From Kutzneria sp. CA-103260 (lineage in GTDB: Bacteria > Actinomycetota > Actinomycetes > Mycobacteriales > Pseudonocardiaceae), in assembly GCF_018263855.1 (NCBI RefSeq), contig NZ_CP073318.1:9610001-9674000 (forward strand): a stretch of 64,000 nt of DNA, written 5' to 3'. The notes under the pieces are model-generated. The model did not search any database and was not told the DNA's origin. It worked only from the letters and a program-made list of their open reading frames with translations. Position numbers and translations under genes: made by a program. Below are positions 9,726 through 17,486 of this stretch, piece by piece. Numbering within the stretch: the first letter of the stretch is position 1; every line of letters starts with the position of its first letter.

Positions 9726-10391
9726 TCAAGAACCACTTTTCAGCGCCTCCCGGCACAGGTGGTCGGCGCGACGGGTGGTCTCCGGCTGGCGGTAGTGCGG
9801 GGCGAGCTTGAGCACCTGGGCGCAGGCCCTGTCCAGGTCGGTCCGGTGTCCGATCGAGACGAACAGCGGCTTGATCTCCCGCTGGGTACGCAAAGCCCGC
9901 CCCACCACGTCGGTTCCGTCCGTCATCGGCGTCCAGTCGCCACGGTCGGGGCCGGGCGCTTCGTAGTGCCCCATCGGAGTCTTGGCCACGCCGATCGACG
10001 GCAGCCCGGTGACCACGCCGAGGTGGCTGGCCAGGCCGAACCGGCGCGGATGAGCCACGCCCTGGCCGTCACAGACCAACAGATCGGGGGACACCGTCAG
10101 CCGTTCGAGCGCGGCCAGCAGCGCCGGCAGTTCACGGAATGCGAACAAGCCTGGCACGTAAGGGAAATCTGTGACCCCCGGCACAACCGCCTGATCCACC
10201 GTTTCGAGTGACGCGAGGTCCAGCACCACCACCGCCGCGAACAGCCGGTCGGACCGCTCGTCGTAGGCCACGTCCAGGCCGGCGGCGGTGCGCGGCCGGA
10301 AGCCGGCCGGCGGGTGCGGATCCACCAGCGGCGCCAGCCTGATCTGCAGCTCGACCGCCTGCTCCGGCGTCGACGGCCAGTCCTCGATCAC
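9726..10391 (-). CDS. nfi: Endonuclease V (deoxyinosine-specific)
   Basis: 221 aa. Cuts the second phosphodiester 3' of deoxyinosine, the product of adenine deamination, and related lesions. Family marks: AGLDVAY (first metal Asp), FPYVPGLFAFRE (the Y-x-PG-x-L-x-FRE wedge and catalytic Glu), and LLVCDGQGVAHPRRFGLASH (second metal Asp, His). The GTG at 10391 overlaps the stop of the upstream immunity-like gene by 4 nt (GTGA), with GGAGAGG about 9 nt upstream, so the gene is almost surely in the same transcript as the deaminase-toxin operon. Whether this link is functional is an open and interesting question. Confidence 0.93.
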   Translation of the reverse strand: MIEDWPSTPEQAVELQIRLAPLVDPHPPAGFRPRTAAGLDVAYDERSDRLFAAVVVLDLASLETVDQAVVPGVTDFPYVPGLFAFRELPALLAALERLTVSPDLLVCDGQGVAHPRRFGLASHLGVVTGLPSIGVAKTPMGHYEAPGPDRGDWTPMTDGTDVVGRALRTQREIKPLFVSIGHRTDLDRACAQVLKLAPHYRQPETTRRADHLCREALKSGS

Positions 10392-11758
10392 GGGAAGTGC
10401 CTCTCCGCGGCCAGGTTGCCGCGCTCGTCGAAGATCCGCTCGCGGGCCAGCCGGCCGTCCGGATGCCAGTCCCGGGCCGGACCGGTGATCACGCCACGGC
10501 GGACCGTCAGCTCCGACTTCGGCGTGCCGTCCTCGTACCACTCGCGGCGCGGGCCGTCCTCCAGGCCGTATCGGTAGGTCACCAGCGACGTCACCTCGCC
10601 GCTGTAGCCGTGGATCACCGCCTCGCCGGTGAAGGCGTGGCCGTCGTGCCGCAGCCGCGCGCCGTCGTCCCACTCAACCGTGCTGACCTGGAGGTCGATG
10701 CGGGGCAGCGGCGGCTCGTCGGCCGGCGCCTCGCGCTCGTCCAGCAGGAAACCGGCGTCGTCCCAGCGCTGGATCCTGGTGACGGCGCCCGTCTGGTCGT
10801 GCACGGTGAGCTCTTTCACGCGCCCGTTGGCGTGCCAGCGCCGCCACTCGCCGACTCGCACGCCCTGCTCGTGCCGCCCCTCGGCGTTCGGAGACCACCA
10901 CGGGCCGTCGGGGACACCGTCCCGATAGGACGTGACCGTGTCGCCCTCGGTCAGTTGGCCGGTGAACGGGGTTCCGGCTACGCTCGTCACGCCGTTCTCC
11001 TGGGTCGTTCGGGTCCGGTCGACCCTGGTCGTCGGCCGGCCGCGCTCGTCCCAGCAGCCGTCGCCGTTCTCGGCCGGCATTCCGTTGGGATGCCAGCGTT
11101 TCGTCCCGTCGCTGCGCAGAATCCCGCTGTCGTACCAGGTTCTCGCCGACCGGCGCACGCCGTCCTGGTAGGTCTCCAGCGACAGCAGGCGATCCCCGTT
11201 CTCCCGGACCAGCTCGCCGGTGAACAGCTCGCCGCCGTGCACCAGTCGCCCGTTGTCGTCGCGGGTCGGCGCGTCCGCGTACACCTCGATCCGGCGTGCC
11301 CGGCGAGGCAGGAAAGCCCCGTCCAGCACCGCATCCGTCACGTCGGCCGTGGACAGGTCCACGTCGTCCAGCATCGCCGCCGTCAGGTTGGCCCCGCGCA
11401 GGTTCGTGCCCGTGAACACCGCCCCGATCGCCGTCGCCCGGGTCAGGTTGGCCCCTTGGAGACTGGCCTCGGCCAGGTTCGCGTCGTCCAGGTTCGCGTC
11501 CGCCAGCTGCGCCTCGGCCAGGTCCGCACCCCGCAGGTCCGCCCCCGTCAGCTGCGCGTCGTCCAACTCCGCTTTCCGCAGCACCACGTCCCGCAGGTCC
11601 GCGCCCAGCAGCACCGCCCCGCTCAGCGGCGCGCCCGTCAGGTCCGCGCCCCGCAGGTCCAGTCCCGTGAAGTCACCGACACCCTCGTCCAGCCAGTCCT
11701 CCAGCGCGACCGCCGCTTCGTCATCGTCCGGCCAGCGGACCGGCAGCCACTCACTCAC
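10388..11758 (-). CDS. Pentapeptide-repeat / YwqK-repeat fusion protein, putative immunity protein
   Basis: 456 aa with two unlike halves. Residues ~30-145 are pentapeptide repeats (A(D/N)L-x-x pattern, for example GADLRGADLAEAQLADANLD), which form a right-handed beta helix. Residues ~170-456 are YwqK/MORN-type repeats with FTGELV, WHPNGMP, WYEDGTPKSELTV and WHPDGRLARERIFDERGN. YwqK proteins are the antitoxins of YwqJ deaminase toxins in Bacillus, and a YwqJ-like toxin lies three genes upstream. The C-terminal part closely resembles the N-terminal part of the next gene upstream, indicating tandem duplication. GTG start; 24 nt separate it from the upstream stop, and it overlaps nfi by 4 nt. 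The role as immunity protein is inference. Confidence 0.8.
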   Translation of the reverse strand: MSEWLPVRWPDDDEAAVALEDWLDEGVGDFTGLDLRGADLTGAPLSGAVLLGADLRDVVLRKAELDDAQLTGADLRGADLAEAQLADANLDDANLAEASLQGANLTRATAIGAVFTGTNLRGANLTAAMLDDVDLSTADVTDAVLDGAFLPRRARRIEVYADAPTRDDNGRLVHGGELFTGELVRENGDRLLSLETYQDGVRRSARTWYDSGILRSDGTKRWHPNGMPAENGDGCWDERGRPTTRVDRTRTTQENGVTSVAGTPFTGQLTEGDTVTSYRDGVPDGPWWSPNAEGRHEQGVRVGEWRRWHANGRVKELTVHDQTGAVTRIQRWDDAGFLLDEREAPADEPPLPRIDLQVSTVEWDDGARLRHDGHAFTGEAVIHGYSGEVTSLVTYRYGLEDGPRREWYEDGTPKSELTVRRGVITGPARDWHPDGRLARERIFDERGNLAAERHFP

Positions 11759-11782
11759 CCCTCGACCGTACTGTCCCGGGTC

Positions 11783-12718
11783 CTACTCGGGCATCCCCGT
11801 TCTCCGGAAGGAGACAGGGTTGCCCTCCTCGTCCCAATGCTCTTCGGCCACCAGACGGCCGTTGTCGTCGAACCGCTTCTCCACCGCCAGTTGGCCGTTG
11901 TGGTGCCACCTCCGGTGCACCCCCACGGCTTTGCTGCGCCGGTTCATCCCCTCCGCCTTGCGCGTGCCGTCCTCGTACCAGGCCTTCGTCGGGCCGTCGC
12001 ACCAGCCAGCGCGGTACGTCGTCAGGGAGACCAGCGTCTCGCCGTAGGTGTTGACCAGCTCACCTGTGAACGGCTCGCCGTCGTGGGTCAGGCGCAGCCA
12101 GTCGTCCAGCTCGTTGTCGTCCAGAAACTCGTGGATCCGCTCGACCCGCCGGATCGTCTCCCTGACGCCCATGGCCGAGAACAGCACCTCCGGTGCGATC
12201 TGTCGGGCCAGCTCCCGTCCTCGGTCCAGCCACCGCTGCTCTGCCTGCTCGTCCGGGAACTCCGATGACGGAGGGTCGTCCGGCTGGTAGATCGCCTGGA
12301 ACTCGTCGTCCCACTGCTCGATCAACGCCACCAGCCCGTCCGACAGGCCGAAGTCGTCCAGCTCGCGGTACTCCCAGTCCACCCAGAGCGGCCCCGTTCC
12401 CCACTCCGGCCCCAGCTTCACCAGCGCCGTGTCGTCGTAGCGTCGCTCCCGCACCAGGTTCCCGTCCTGGTCCCACTCCCGGGCGGCCCTGATCATTCGT
12501 CCCTTGTGGACTGTCATCTCCGACTTCAGCTGACCGCCGTCGTACCACGTCCGCCGCACGCCCTCGCGGATGCCGTTCTTGTAGGTGATCAGCGACGTCA
12601 TCTCGTCGAGCCAGTTGTACGTGACCGCCTCGCCGGTGAACGGCACGCCCCGGTGCAGCAGGCGCTGGCTGTCGTCCCAGTCGACCTCGTCGGCCTGGAC
12701 GTCGATGTGGTCGGTCAC
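11783..12718 (-). CDS. YwqK-repeat protein, putative immunity protein (middle gene)
   Basis: 311 aa. Three parts: N-terminal YwqK repeats (~8-90: FTGEAVTYNWLDEMTSLITY, RRTWYDGGQLKSEMTV), a central acidic segment (~95-185: DDFGLSDGLVALIEQWDDEF, then DEQAEQRWLDRGRELARQIA) resembling an unnamed actinobacterial domain, and a C-terminal block (~190-311) that parallels the whole 120-aa neighbour (HDGEPFTGELVNTYGETLVS, WHHNGQLAVEKRFDDNGRL, ending GMPE). The start is GTG at 12718, overlapping the upstream stop by 4 nt. The open frame extends back to 12913, but that stretch is a shifted-frame reading of the upstream paralogue and is rejected. Function inferred from family and operon. Confidence 0.8.
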   Translation of the reverse strand: MTDHIDVQADEVDWDDSQRLLHRGVPFTGEAVTYNWLDEMTSLITYKNGIREGVRRTWYDGGQLKSEMTVHKGRMIRAAREWDQDGNLVRERRYDDTALVKLGPEWGTGPLWVDWEYRELDDFGLSDGLVALIEQWDDEFQAIYQPDDPPSSEFPDEQAEQRWLDRGRELARQIAPEVLFSAMGVRETIRRVERIHEFLDDNELDDWLRLTHDGEPFTGELVNTYGETLVSLTTYRAGWCDGPTKAWYEDGTRKAEGMNRRSKAVGVHRRWHHNGQLAVEKRFDDNGRLVAEEHWDEEGNPVSFRRTGMPE

Positions 12719-13077
12719 TCCGGCATACCGGCGGAACGGAAGGCCTCCGGCGCGCCGTTCTCGTCCCAGTGCTTCTCGCTGATCAGCCGGCCCTTGTCGG
12801 TGAACACCTTCTCCACGGCCAGTTGACCGTTGTGGTGCCACCTCTGGTGCGTGCCGATGGCGACGCTGTGCCGGGCCATTCCCTCTGCCCTGAGTGTGCC
12901 GTCCTCGTACCACTCGCGTCGCGGGCCGTCCCGCCAGCCGTCGCGGTAGGTCTCCAGGAAGATCAGCGTCTCGCCGTAGGTGTTGACCAGCTCGCCCGTA
13001 AACGGTTCGCCCTCGTAAACCAGGCGCAACGAGTCGTCCAACTCGCTGTCGTCCAGGAAGACGTGGATCCGCTTCAT
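12715..13077 (-). CDS. Small YwqK-repeat protein, putative cognate immunity protein
   Basis: 120 aa, almost entirely YwqK/MORN-type repeats: YEGEPFTGELVNTYGETL, YRDGWRDGPRREWYEDGT, WHHNGQLAVEKVFTDKGRL, ending GMPE. It starts 4 nt after the stop of the deaminase toxin gene, with GGAG at suitable spacing. First of three related genes after the toxin, so the best candidate for its direct antidote. It is very like the C-terminal third of the next gene. Probably cytosolic: no signal peptide or membrane segment. Confidence 0.8.
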   Translation of the reverse strand: MKRIHVFLDDSELDDSLRLVYEGEPFTGELVNTYGETLIFLETYRDGWRDGPRREWYEDGTLRAEGMARHSVAIGTHQRWHHNGQLAVEKVFTDKGRLISEKHWDENGAPEAFRSAGMPE

Positions 13078-13081
13078 GACA

Positions 13082-14458
13082 TCACTCCGGAATCTTCTCG
13101 CCTGGAGGGAACCGATCGTAGCGCCCGGCGTTGCTGGGCGCCCCCTGCAACATCAGGTTGCAGTTGGCGCAGCACGGCGCCTGCTCGATGCCGCCGCTGC
13201 GGAACGGGTGGTAGTTGTCCACCCGCATCTCCGCCAACGCGCCGGGGCCGTCGTCAATGCCCAGCCGGTTGCGTTCCCACAGCAGCGCGTTGACTGCTTT
13301 CACCTCGGCATGGCCCAGTGGCTCATCGGGATGGGGACGGTCGCGTGTCGCTCCCGTGGTGTCGTCCTGCACCGGGTAGCCGCCCGGCTTGTTGGTCATG
13401 TCGTCGAGGTGTTGTCGCAGTGTCGGGTGGAGGTCGGCGTCGGGGATGACGTCCTCGCCCGTGCCGTTGATGCCCTCGTAGACCAGGCCGGTGCGCATGT
13501 CCATGCCCACGGCGGTGACGCCGACATTGGCTTGGTTATACACATCGCCGGTGCTGGGTGGCGTGGGCTTCTCGGGCATCCTCGGCTCGGGTGGGAAGTT
13601 CGGCTCCCGCCCTTCGGCCTTGGCCGCGGCGGCCTCCTGTTTGCGCTGCTCGACCCAGGCCCGTTTGTCCTCGTTGTAGGTCTGCATCTGCTGTTTGTGC
13701 TCAGCGAGCTGGCGTTGGTAGTCGCGTTGCTCCTGTTTCGCCTGCTGCTGGGGCGCCCGGTACTGGCTGGCGCGGTGCTCGGCGACGTGGGTGACGTAGT
13801 CCTTGGACGACCGGTCGCCAACCCCTGTGATCAGGCCGGTCTCCTTGTCCCGGGTCACACCCTCGGCGTGGCTCAGGTCCGCCAGCTTGTGTGGCGCCGG
13901 GTTCAGCGACGGCTCGGGCATGTGCTCGGGTGACGCGGAGCTGAGGCCTGTGCTGGCAGTGCCGCGGTAGCCGGGCGAGTGGTTGAGGTTGCCGGACAGG
14001 TGCGTCGGCTCTTCCTCATCGCCGCCACCGCCACCGCCGGTGCGCACCTTCGGCGGCTTGCGACCACCGCCACCACCACCGCCCGCGACCGGAGCCGGCG
14101 GGCGTTCGCCGCCGCCGGGCAGATGCTTGGACTTGGCGTCGGGGCGGACCTTGAGCAGGCCGTCCCGGGCGGCGTGATCGGCCTCCTCGTGCAGGTCGCC
14201 GGTCTTGCCCAGGTTCTGGCCGGCCTTGTCGGCGACCCGGCCGCCCTCCTTGAAGACCTTGCCGGTGACCTCGACGCCGCGGCCCATCGCCTTGGCCACC
14301 ACCGAGCCGATGCCGGAGCGGTCGCCGTTGGCGTGCTCGACCAGGTTCTGGCCGGTGGTGTCCAGCTTCTCGCCGGCGGTGGAGACGGTCTGCCCGAACT
14401 TCGACAGGTTGCTGCCCGAACGGCGCAGGTGATCCGGATTTGTGTGGATCTTGCTCAA
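13082..14458 (-). CDS. Polymorphic toxin with type VII-like N-terminus and YwqJ-like nucleic-acid deaminase domain
   Basis: 458 aa. Residues 1-100 are a helical region resembling WXG100/ESX secretion domains (SGSNLSKFGQTVSTAGEKLD), without a clear WxG. Residues 115-148 are Gly-rich linker; 225-285 are Gln/Glu-rich and probably coiled coil; 290-305 are Pro-rich; 305-458 are the toxin domain. The zinc-deaminase signature is present: HAEVKAVNALL with H383 and E385, then PCCANCNLML with the C-x-x-C pair C430/C433. YwqJ-family toxins are predicted nucleic-acid deaminases. There is no Sec signal peptide, as expected for type VII export. First gene of an operon with three YwqK-like genes and nfi. 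Substrate (DNA, RNA or nucleotide) cannot be told from sequence. Confidence 0.85.
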   Translation of the reverse strand: MSKIHTNPDHLRRSGSNLSKFGQTVSTAGEKLDTTGQNLVEHANGDRSGIGSVVAKAMGRGVEVTGKVFKEGGRVADKAGQNLGKTGDLHEEADHAARDGLLKVRPDAKSKHLPGGGERPPAPVAGGGGGGGRKPPKVRTGGGGGGDEEEPTHLSGNLNHSPGYRGTASTGLSSASPEHMPEPSLNPAPHKLADLSHAEGVTRDKETGLITGVGDRSSKDYVTHVAEHRASQYRAPQQQAKQEQRDYQRQLAEHKQQMQTYNEDKRAWVEQRKQEAAAAKAEGREPNFPPEPRMPEKPTPPSTGDVYNQANVGVTAVGMDMRTGLVYEGINGTGEDVIPDADLHPTLRQHLDDMTNKPGGYPVQDDTTGATRDRPHPDEPLGHAEVKAVNALLWERNRLGIDDGPGALAEMRVDNYHPFRSGGIEQAPCCANCNLMLQGAPSNAGRYDRFPPGEKIPE

Positions 14459-14699
14459 GCGGCGGCCTCCCCGGTCCCGGTCGGGGAGTGTGACGTGTTA
14501 CGGCGGCCGCCGGTTCCTGGTTACGAAGAGTAAACACGTGCCGACGTTTCGTCCGACCGGGTCAACGATTCGGTTACACGGACCGTGACCGGTGTCGTGG
14601 GCCCAGGACCGGGAGGTACCGTTTCGCCCTCGGTGGGACCGACACCGACAACGGGGTCGGGGATCGAAGCCCGCCGGAGCAGGGAGAGGACGACCAACC

Positions 14700-15857
14700 G
14701 TGCGTCGAATGCGTGGAGTAGCGGTAGCGGCGATCGCGCTGACCAGCGTGATGTCGATGGCCGCGTGTGCCAAGGACAGCACCTCGAGCAGTGCAGGCGG
14801 CAGCAGCAACTCGGCGTCGGGCAGCGGCTGCAAGCTGGCCACCCCGCCCACCGCGGCCGCGGCCGGCTCGAGCACCACCACCAGCTCGAGCAAGGTGGAC
14901 GGCAGCGCCCTCAAGGTCGGCCTGGCCTACGACATCGGCGGCCGCGGCGACGCGTCGTTCAACGACGCGGCGGCGGCCGGCCTGGACCTGGCCAAGTCGC
15001 AGTTGGGCGTGAAGGCCGAAAACGTCAAGGAGACCACCGCCGCGCCGAACGAGTCGGACGCGGCGAAGGAGGCGCGACTGCGCCAGCTGGCGCAGGACGG
15101 CTACAACCCGATCGTCACGGTCGGCTTCGCCTACGGCCCGGCGCTGCAAAACGTGGCCAAGGACTTCCCGAACACCAAGTTCGCCATCGTCGACTCCACG
15201 GTGGAGAACTCCCCGAACGTCACCCCGCTGACCTTCACCGAGGAGCAGGGCTCCTTCCTGGTCGGCGTGATCGCCGCGTACAAGTCCAAGGGCTGCCACG
15301 TGGGCTTCGTCGGCGGCGTGAACGTGCCGCTGATCCAGAAGTTCCAGGCCGGCTTCGACGCGGGCGCCAAGGCTGCCGCGCCGGACATCAAGATCGAGGA
15401 CAAGTACATTACGCCGGCCGGTGACTTCACCGGCTTCCAGGCACCCGACAAGGGCCGCCTGGTCGCGCAGGGCGAGTTGTCCGCCGGCGCCGACGTGATC
15501 TACCAGGCCGCCGGCAACTCCGGCAAGGGCATCTTCGACGCGGTCAAGGCCAAGTCCGGCACCTACGCCATCGGCGTCGACTCCGACCAGTACAAGCAGG
15601 CCGGCGTCGCGGACGACAAGGACATCATCATCTCCTCGATGATGAAGCGCGTGGACACCGCGGTGTACGACTTCCTGCGCGGCGTCGCGGCGGGCGACCT
15701 GACCAGCATCCCGAAGGTCTTCGACCTCGCGGTCGGCGGAGTGGACTACGCCACCTCCGGCGGCAAGGTGGACGACATCAAGAGCACCGTCGACGCCTAC
15801 AAGGCGCAGATCATTTCCGGTGCGATCAAGGTTCCCTCCACCGTGTCCGGCAGCTGA
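14700..15857 (+). CDS. BMP-family nucleoside-binding lipoprotein of an ABC importer
   Basis: 385 aa. Signal peptide with lipobox MAAC (VMSMAAC-AKDS), then a Ser/Thr linker, then the BMP fold: KVGLAYDIGGRGDASFND, YNPIVTVGFAYGPALQNV, FAIVDSTV, GSFLVGVIAAYKSKGCHVG, GTYAIGVDSDQY. BMP proteins (BmpA, TmpC) bind purine or other nucleosides. The start is GTG at 14700 with GGAGAGGA 9 nt upstream. It is followed by a strong hairpin before the ATPase gene, which may raise its mRNA level over the rest of the operon. Neighbouring cdd and deoA support nucleoside uptake, including pyrimidines. Confidence 0.93.
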   Translation: MRRMRGVAVAAIALTSVMSMAACAKDSTSSSAGGSSNSASGSGCKLATPPTAAAAGSSTTTSSSKVDGSALKVGLAYDIGGRGDASFNDAAAAGLDLAKSQLGVKAENVKETTAAPNESDAAKEARLRQLAQDGYNPIVTVGFAYGPALQNVAKDFPNTKFAIVDSTVENSPNVTPLTFTEEQGSFLVGVIAAYKSKGCHVGFVGGVNVPLIQKFQAGFDAGAKAAAPDIKIEDKYITPAGDFTGFQAPDKGRLVAQGELSAGADVIYQAAGNSGKGIFDAVKAKSGTYAIGVDSDQYKQAGVADDKDIIISSMMKRVDTAVYDFLRGVAAGDLTSIPKVFDLAVGGVDYATSGGKVDDIKSTVDAYKAQIISGAIKVPSTVSGS

Positions 15858-15875
15858 CCACTGCGGCAAGCACCC

Positions 15876-15913
15876 CTACCGCGGGCCCGCCAGATTGGCC
15901 GGGCCCGCGGTAG
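15876..15913 (+). promoter_or_regulatory. Intercistronic stem-loop between bmp and the ATPase gene
   Basis: Perfect 14-bp arms (CTACCGCGGGCCCG and its complement) around a 10-nt loop. No T-run follows. Such hairpins after a binding-protein gene commonly protect the upstream mRNA or act as partial terminators, giving an excess of binding protein over membrane parts. Confidence 0.65.
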
Positions 15914-15932
15914 TGCTGTAAGGAGTTGCCCC

Positions 15933-17486
15933 ATGACCACCGCCACCGACAGCGGAGCCCCCGCGGTCGTGCTCACCGGGATCACCAAGCGCTTCCCCGG
16001 CGTCGTGGCCAACGACGACATCAGGCTCACCGTCCGGGCCGGCGAGGTGCACGCGCTGTGCGGCGAGAACGGCGCCGGCAAGTCCACCCTGATGAAGATC
16101 CTCTACGGCATGCAGCAGCCGGACGAGGGCACCATCGAGGTGGCCGGGACCGAGATCCGCTTCCGCACCCCGGCCGACGCCATCAAGGCCGGCATCGGCA
16201 TGGTGCACCAGCACTTCATGCTGGCCGACAACCTCACCGTGCTGGAGAACGTCGTGCTCGGCGCGGAGTCGCTGCACGGCATCGGGGCCAGGGCCAAGGC
16301 CCGCATCGCCGAGCTGGCCGGGCAGACCGGCCTGCGCGTCGACTCCGGCGTGCTGGTCGAGCAGTTGGGCGTGGCCGACCGGCAGCGGGTGGAGATCCTC
16401 AAGGTGCTCTACCGCGGCGCCCGGATCATCATCCTGGACGAGCCGACCGCCGTGCTGGTGCCGCAGGAGGTCGACGAGCTGTTCGACACCCTGCGCGGCA
16501 TGCGCGAGCAGGGCTTCACGTTCCTGTTCATCTCGCACAAGCTGGACGAGGTGCGGGCCATCGCCGACAGCATCACGGTGATTCGCCGCGGCACCACCGT
16601 CGGCACCGTCGACCCGAAGACCGTCACCTCGCGCCAGCTAGCCGAGATGATGGTCGGCTCCGAGCTGCCCAGCCCCGAGACCCGCGAGTCCACTGTGACC
16701 GACCGGGCCGTGCTCACCGTGTCCGGCCTGCGCCTGAACGACACGGGCGGACGCGCCGTCCTGGCCGAGATCGACCTGGCCGTGCACGCCGGCGAGATCG
16801 TCGGCATCGCCGGCGTCGAGGGCAACGGCCAGACCGAACTGGTCGAGGCGATCATGGGCATGCGCAAGGCCGACGCGGGCTCGGTGCTGCTCGTCGGCTC
16901 GGACAGTGCGATCACCGACCTGACCAAGCTGAGCACGCTGCACCGCCGCGAGGCCGGCATCGGCTACATCGCCGAGGACCGGCACCGGCATGGCCTGCTG
17001 CTCACGCAGTCGTTGTGGTTCAACCGGATCCTCGGCTTCCAGACCCGCAAGCCCGCGGTCAACGGGCGCTGGCTGGACGTGGAAGGGGCCCGCGCCGACA
17101 CCCGGCGCATCGTCGAGCAGTTCGACGTCCGCACGCCCGGCATCGAGGTGCCGGCGGCCGCGCTGTCCGGCGGCAACCAGCAGAAGCTGATCGTCGGCCG
17201 CGAGCTGTCCGGCGACCCGGTGCTGCTGATCGCCTCGCACCCGACCCGCGGCGTCGACGTCGGCGCGCAGGCCCTGATCTGGGAGCAGATCAAGCAGGCC
17301 CGCGCCGCCGGCCTGGCCGTGCTGCTGGTGTCGGCCGACCTGGACGAGCTGATCGGCCTGTCCGACACGATCAAGGTGATGCTGCGCGGACGGCTGGTCG
17401 CGGACGCCGACCCGGCGACGGTCACGCCCGAGGAACTGGGCAGCGCCATGACCGGCGCGACGACCGGTGGAGAGGAAGAAGCCTGA
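15933..17486 (+). CDS. Nucleoside ABC transporter ATP-binding protein (double ATPase)
   Basis: 517 aa with two fused nucleotide-binding domains, as in sugar/nucleoside ABC ATPases (RbsA, YufO). Domain 1: Walker A GENGAGKST, Walker B IIILDEPTAVLVPQE, and a weak signature (VEQLGVADRQRVEILKVL). Domain 2: degenerate Walker A GVEGNGQTE, good signature ALSGGNQQKLIVGREL, and Walker B LLIASHPTRGVD, in which the usual Glu is Ser-His. One site is therefore probably non-hydrolytic, normal for this family. ATG with AAGGAG upstream; overlaps the permease start by 1 nt. Confidence 0.95.
   Translation: MTTATDSGAPAVVLTGITKRFPGVVANDDIRLTVRAGEVHALCGENGAGKSTLMKILYGMQQPDEGTIEVAGTEIRFRTPADAIKAGIGMVHQHFMLADNLTVLENVVLGAESLHGIGARAKARIAELAGQTGLRVDSGVLVEQLGVADRQRVEILKVLYRGARIIILDEPTAVLVPQEVDELFDTLRGMREQGFTFLFISHKLDEVRAIADSITVIRRGTTVGTVDPKTVTSRQLAEMMVGSELPSPETRESTVTDRAVLTVSGLRLNDTGGRAVLAEIDLAVHAGEIVGIAGVEGNGQTELVEAIMGMRKADAGSVLLVGSDSAITDLTKLSTLHRREAGIGYIAEDRHRHGLLLTQSLWFNRILGFQTRKPAVNGRWLDVEGARADTRRIVEQFDVRTPGIEVPAAALSGGNQQKLIVGRELSGDPVLLIASHPTRGVDVGAQALIWEQIKQARAAGLAVLLVSADLDELIGLSDTIKVMLRGRLVADADPATVTPEELGSAMTGATTGGEEEA

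Noticed and set aside
11783..12913. Longer form of the middle immunity gene starting at 12913
   Set aside because: The extra 65 codons read the upstream paralogue in a shifted frame; the GTG at 12718 with GTGA overlap is the true start.
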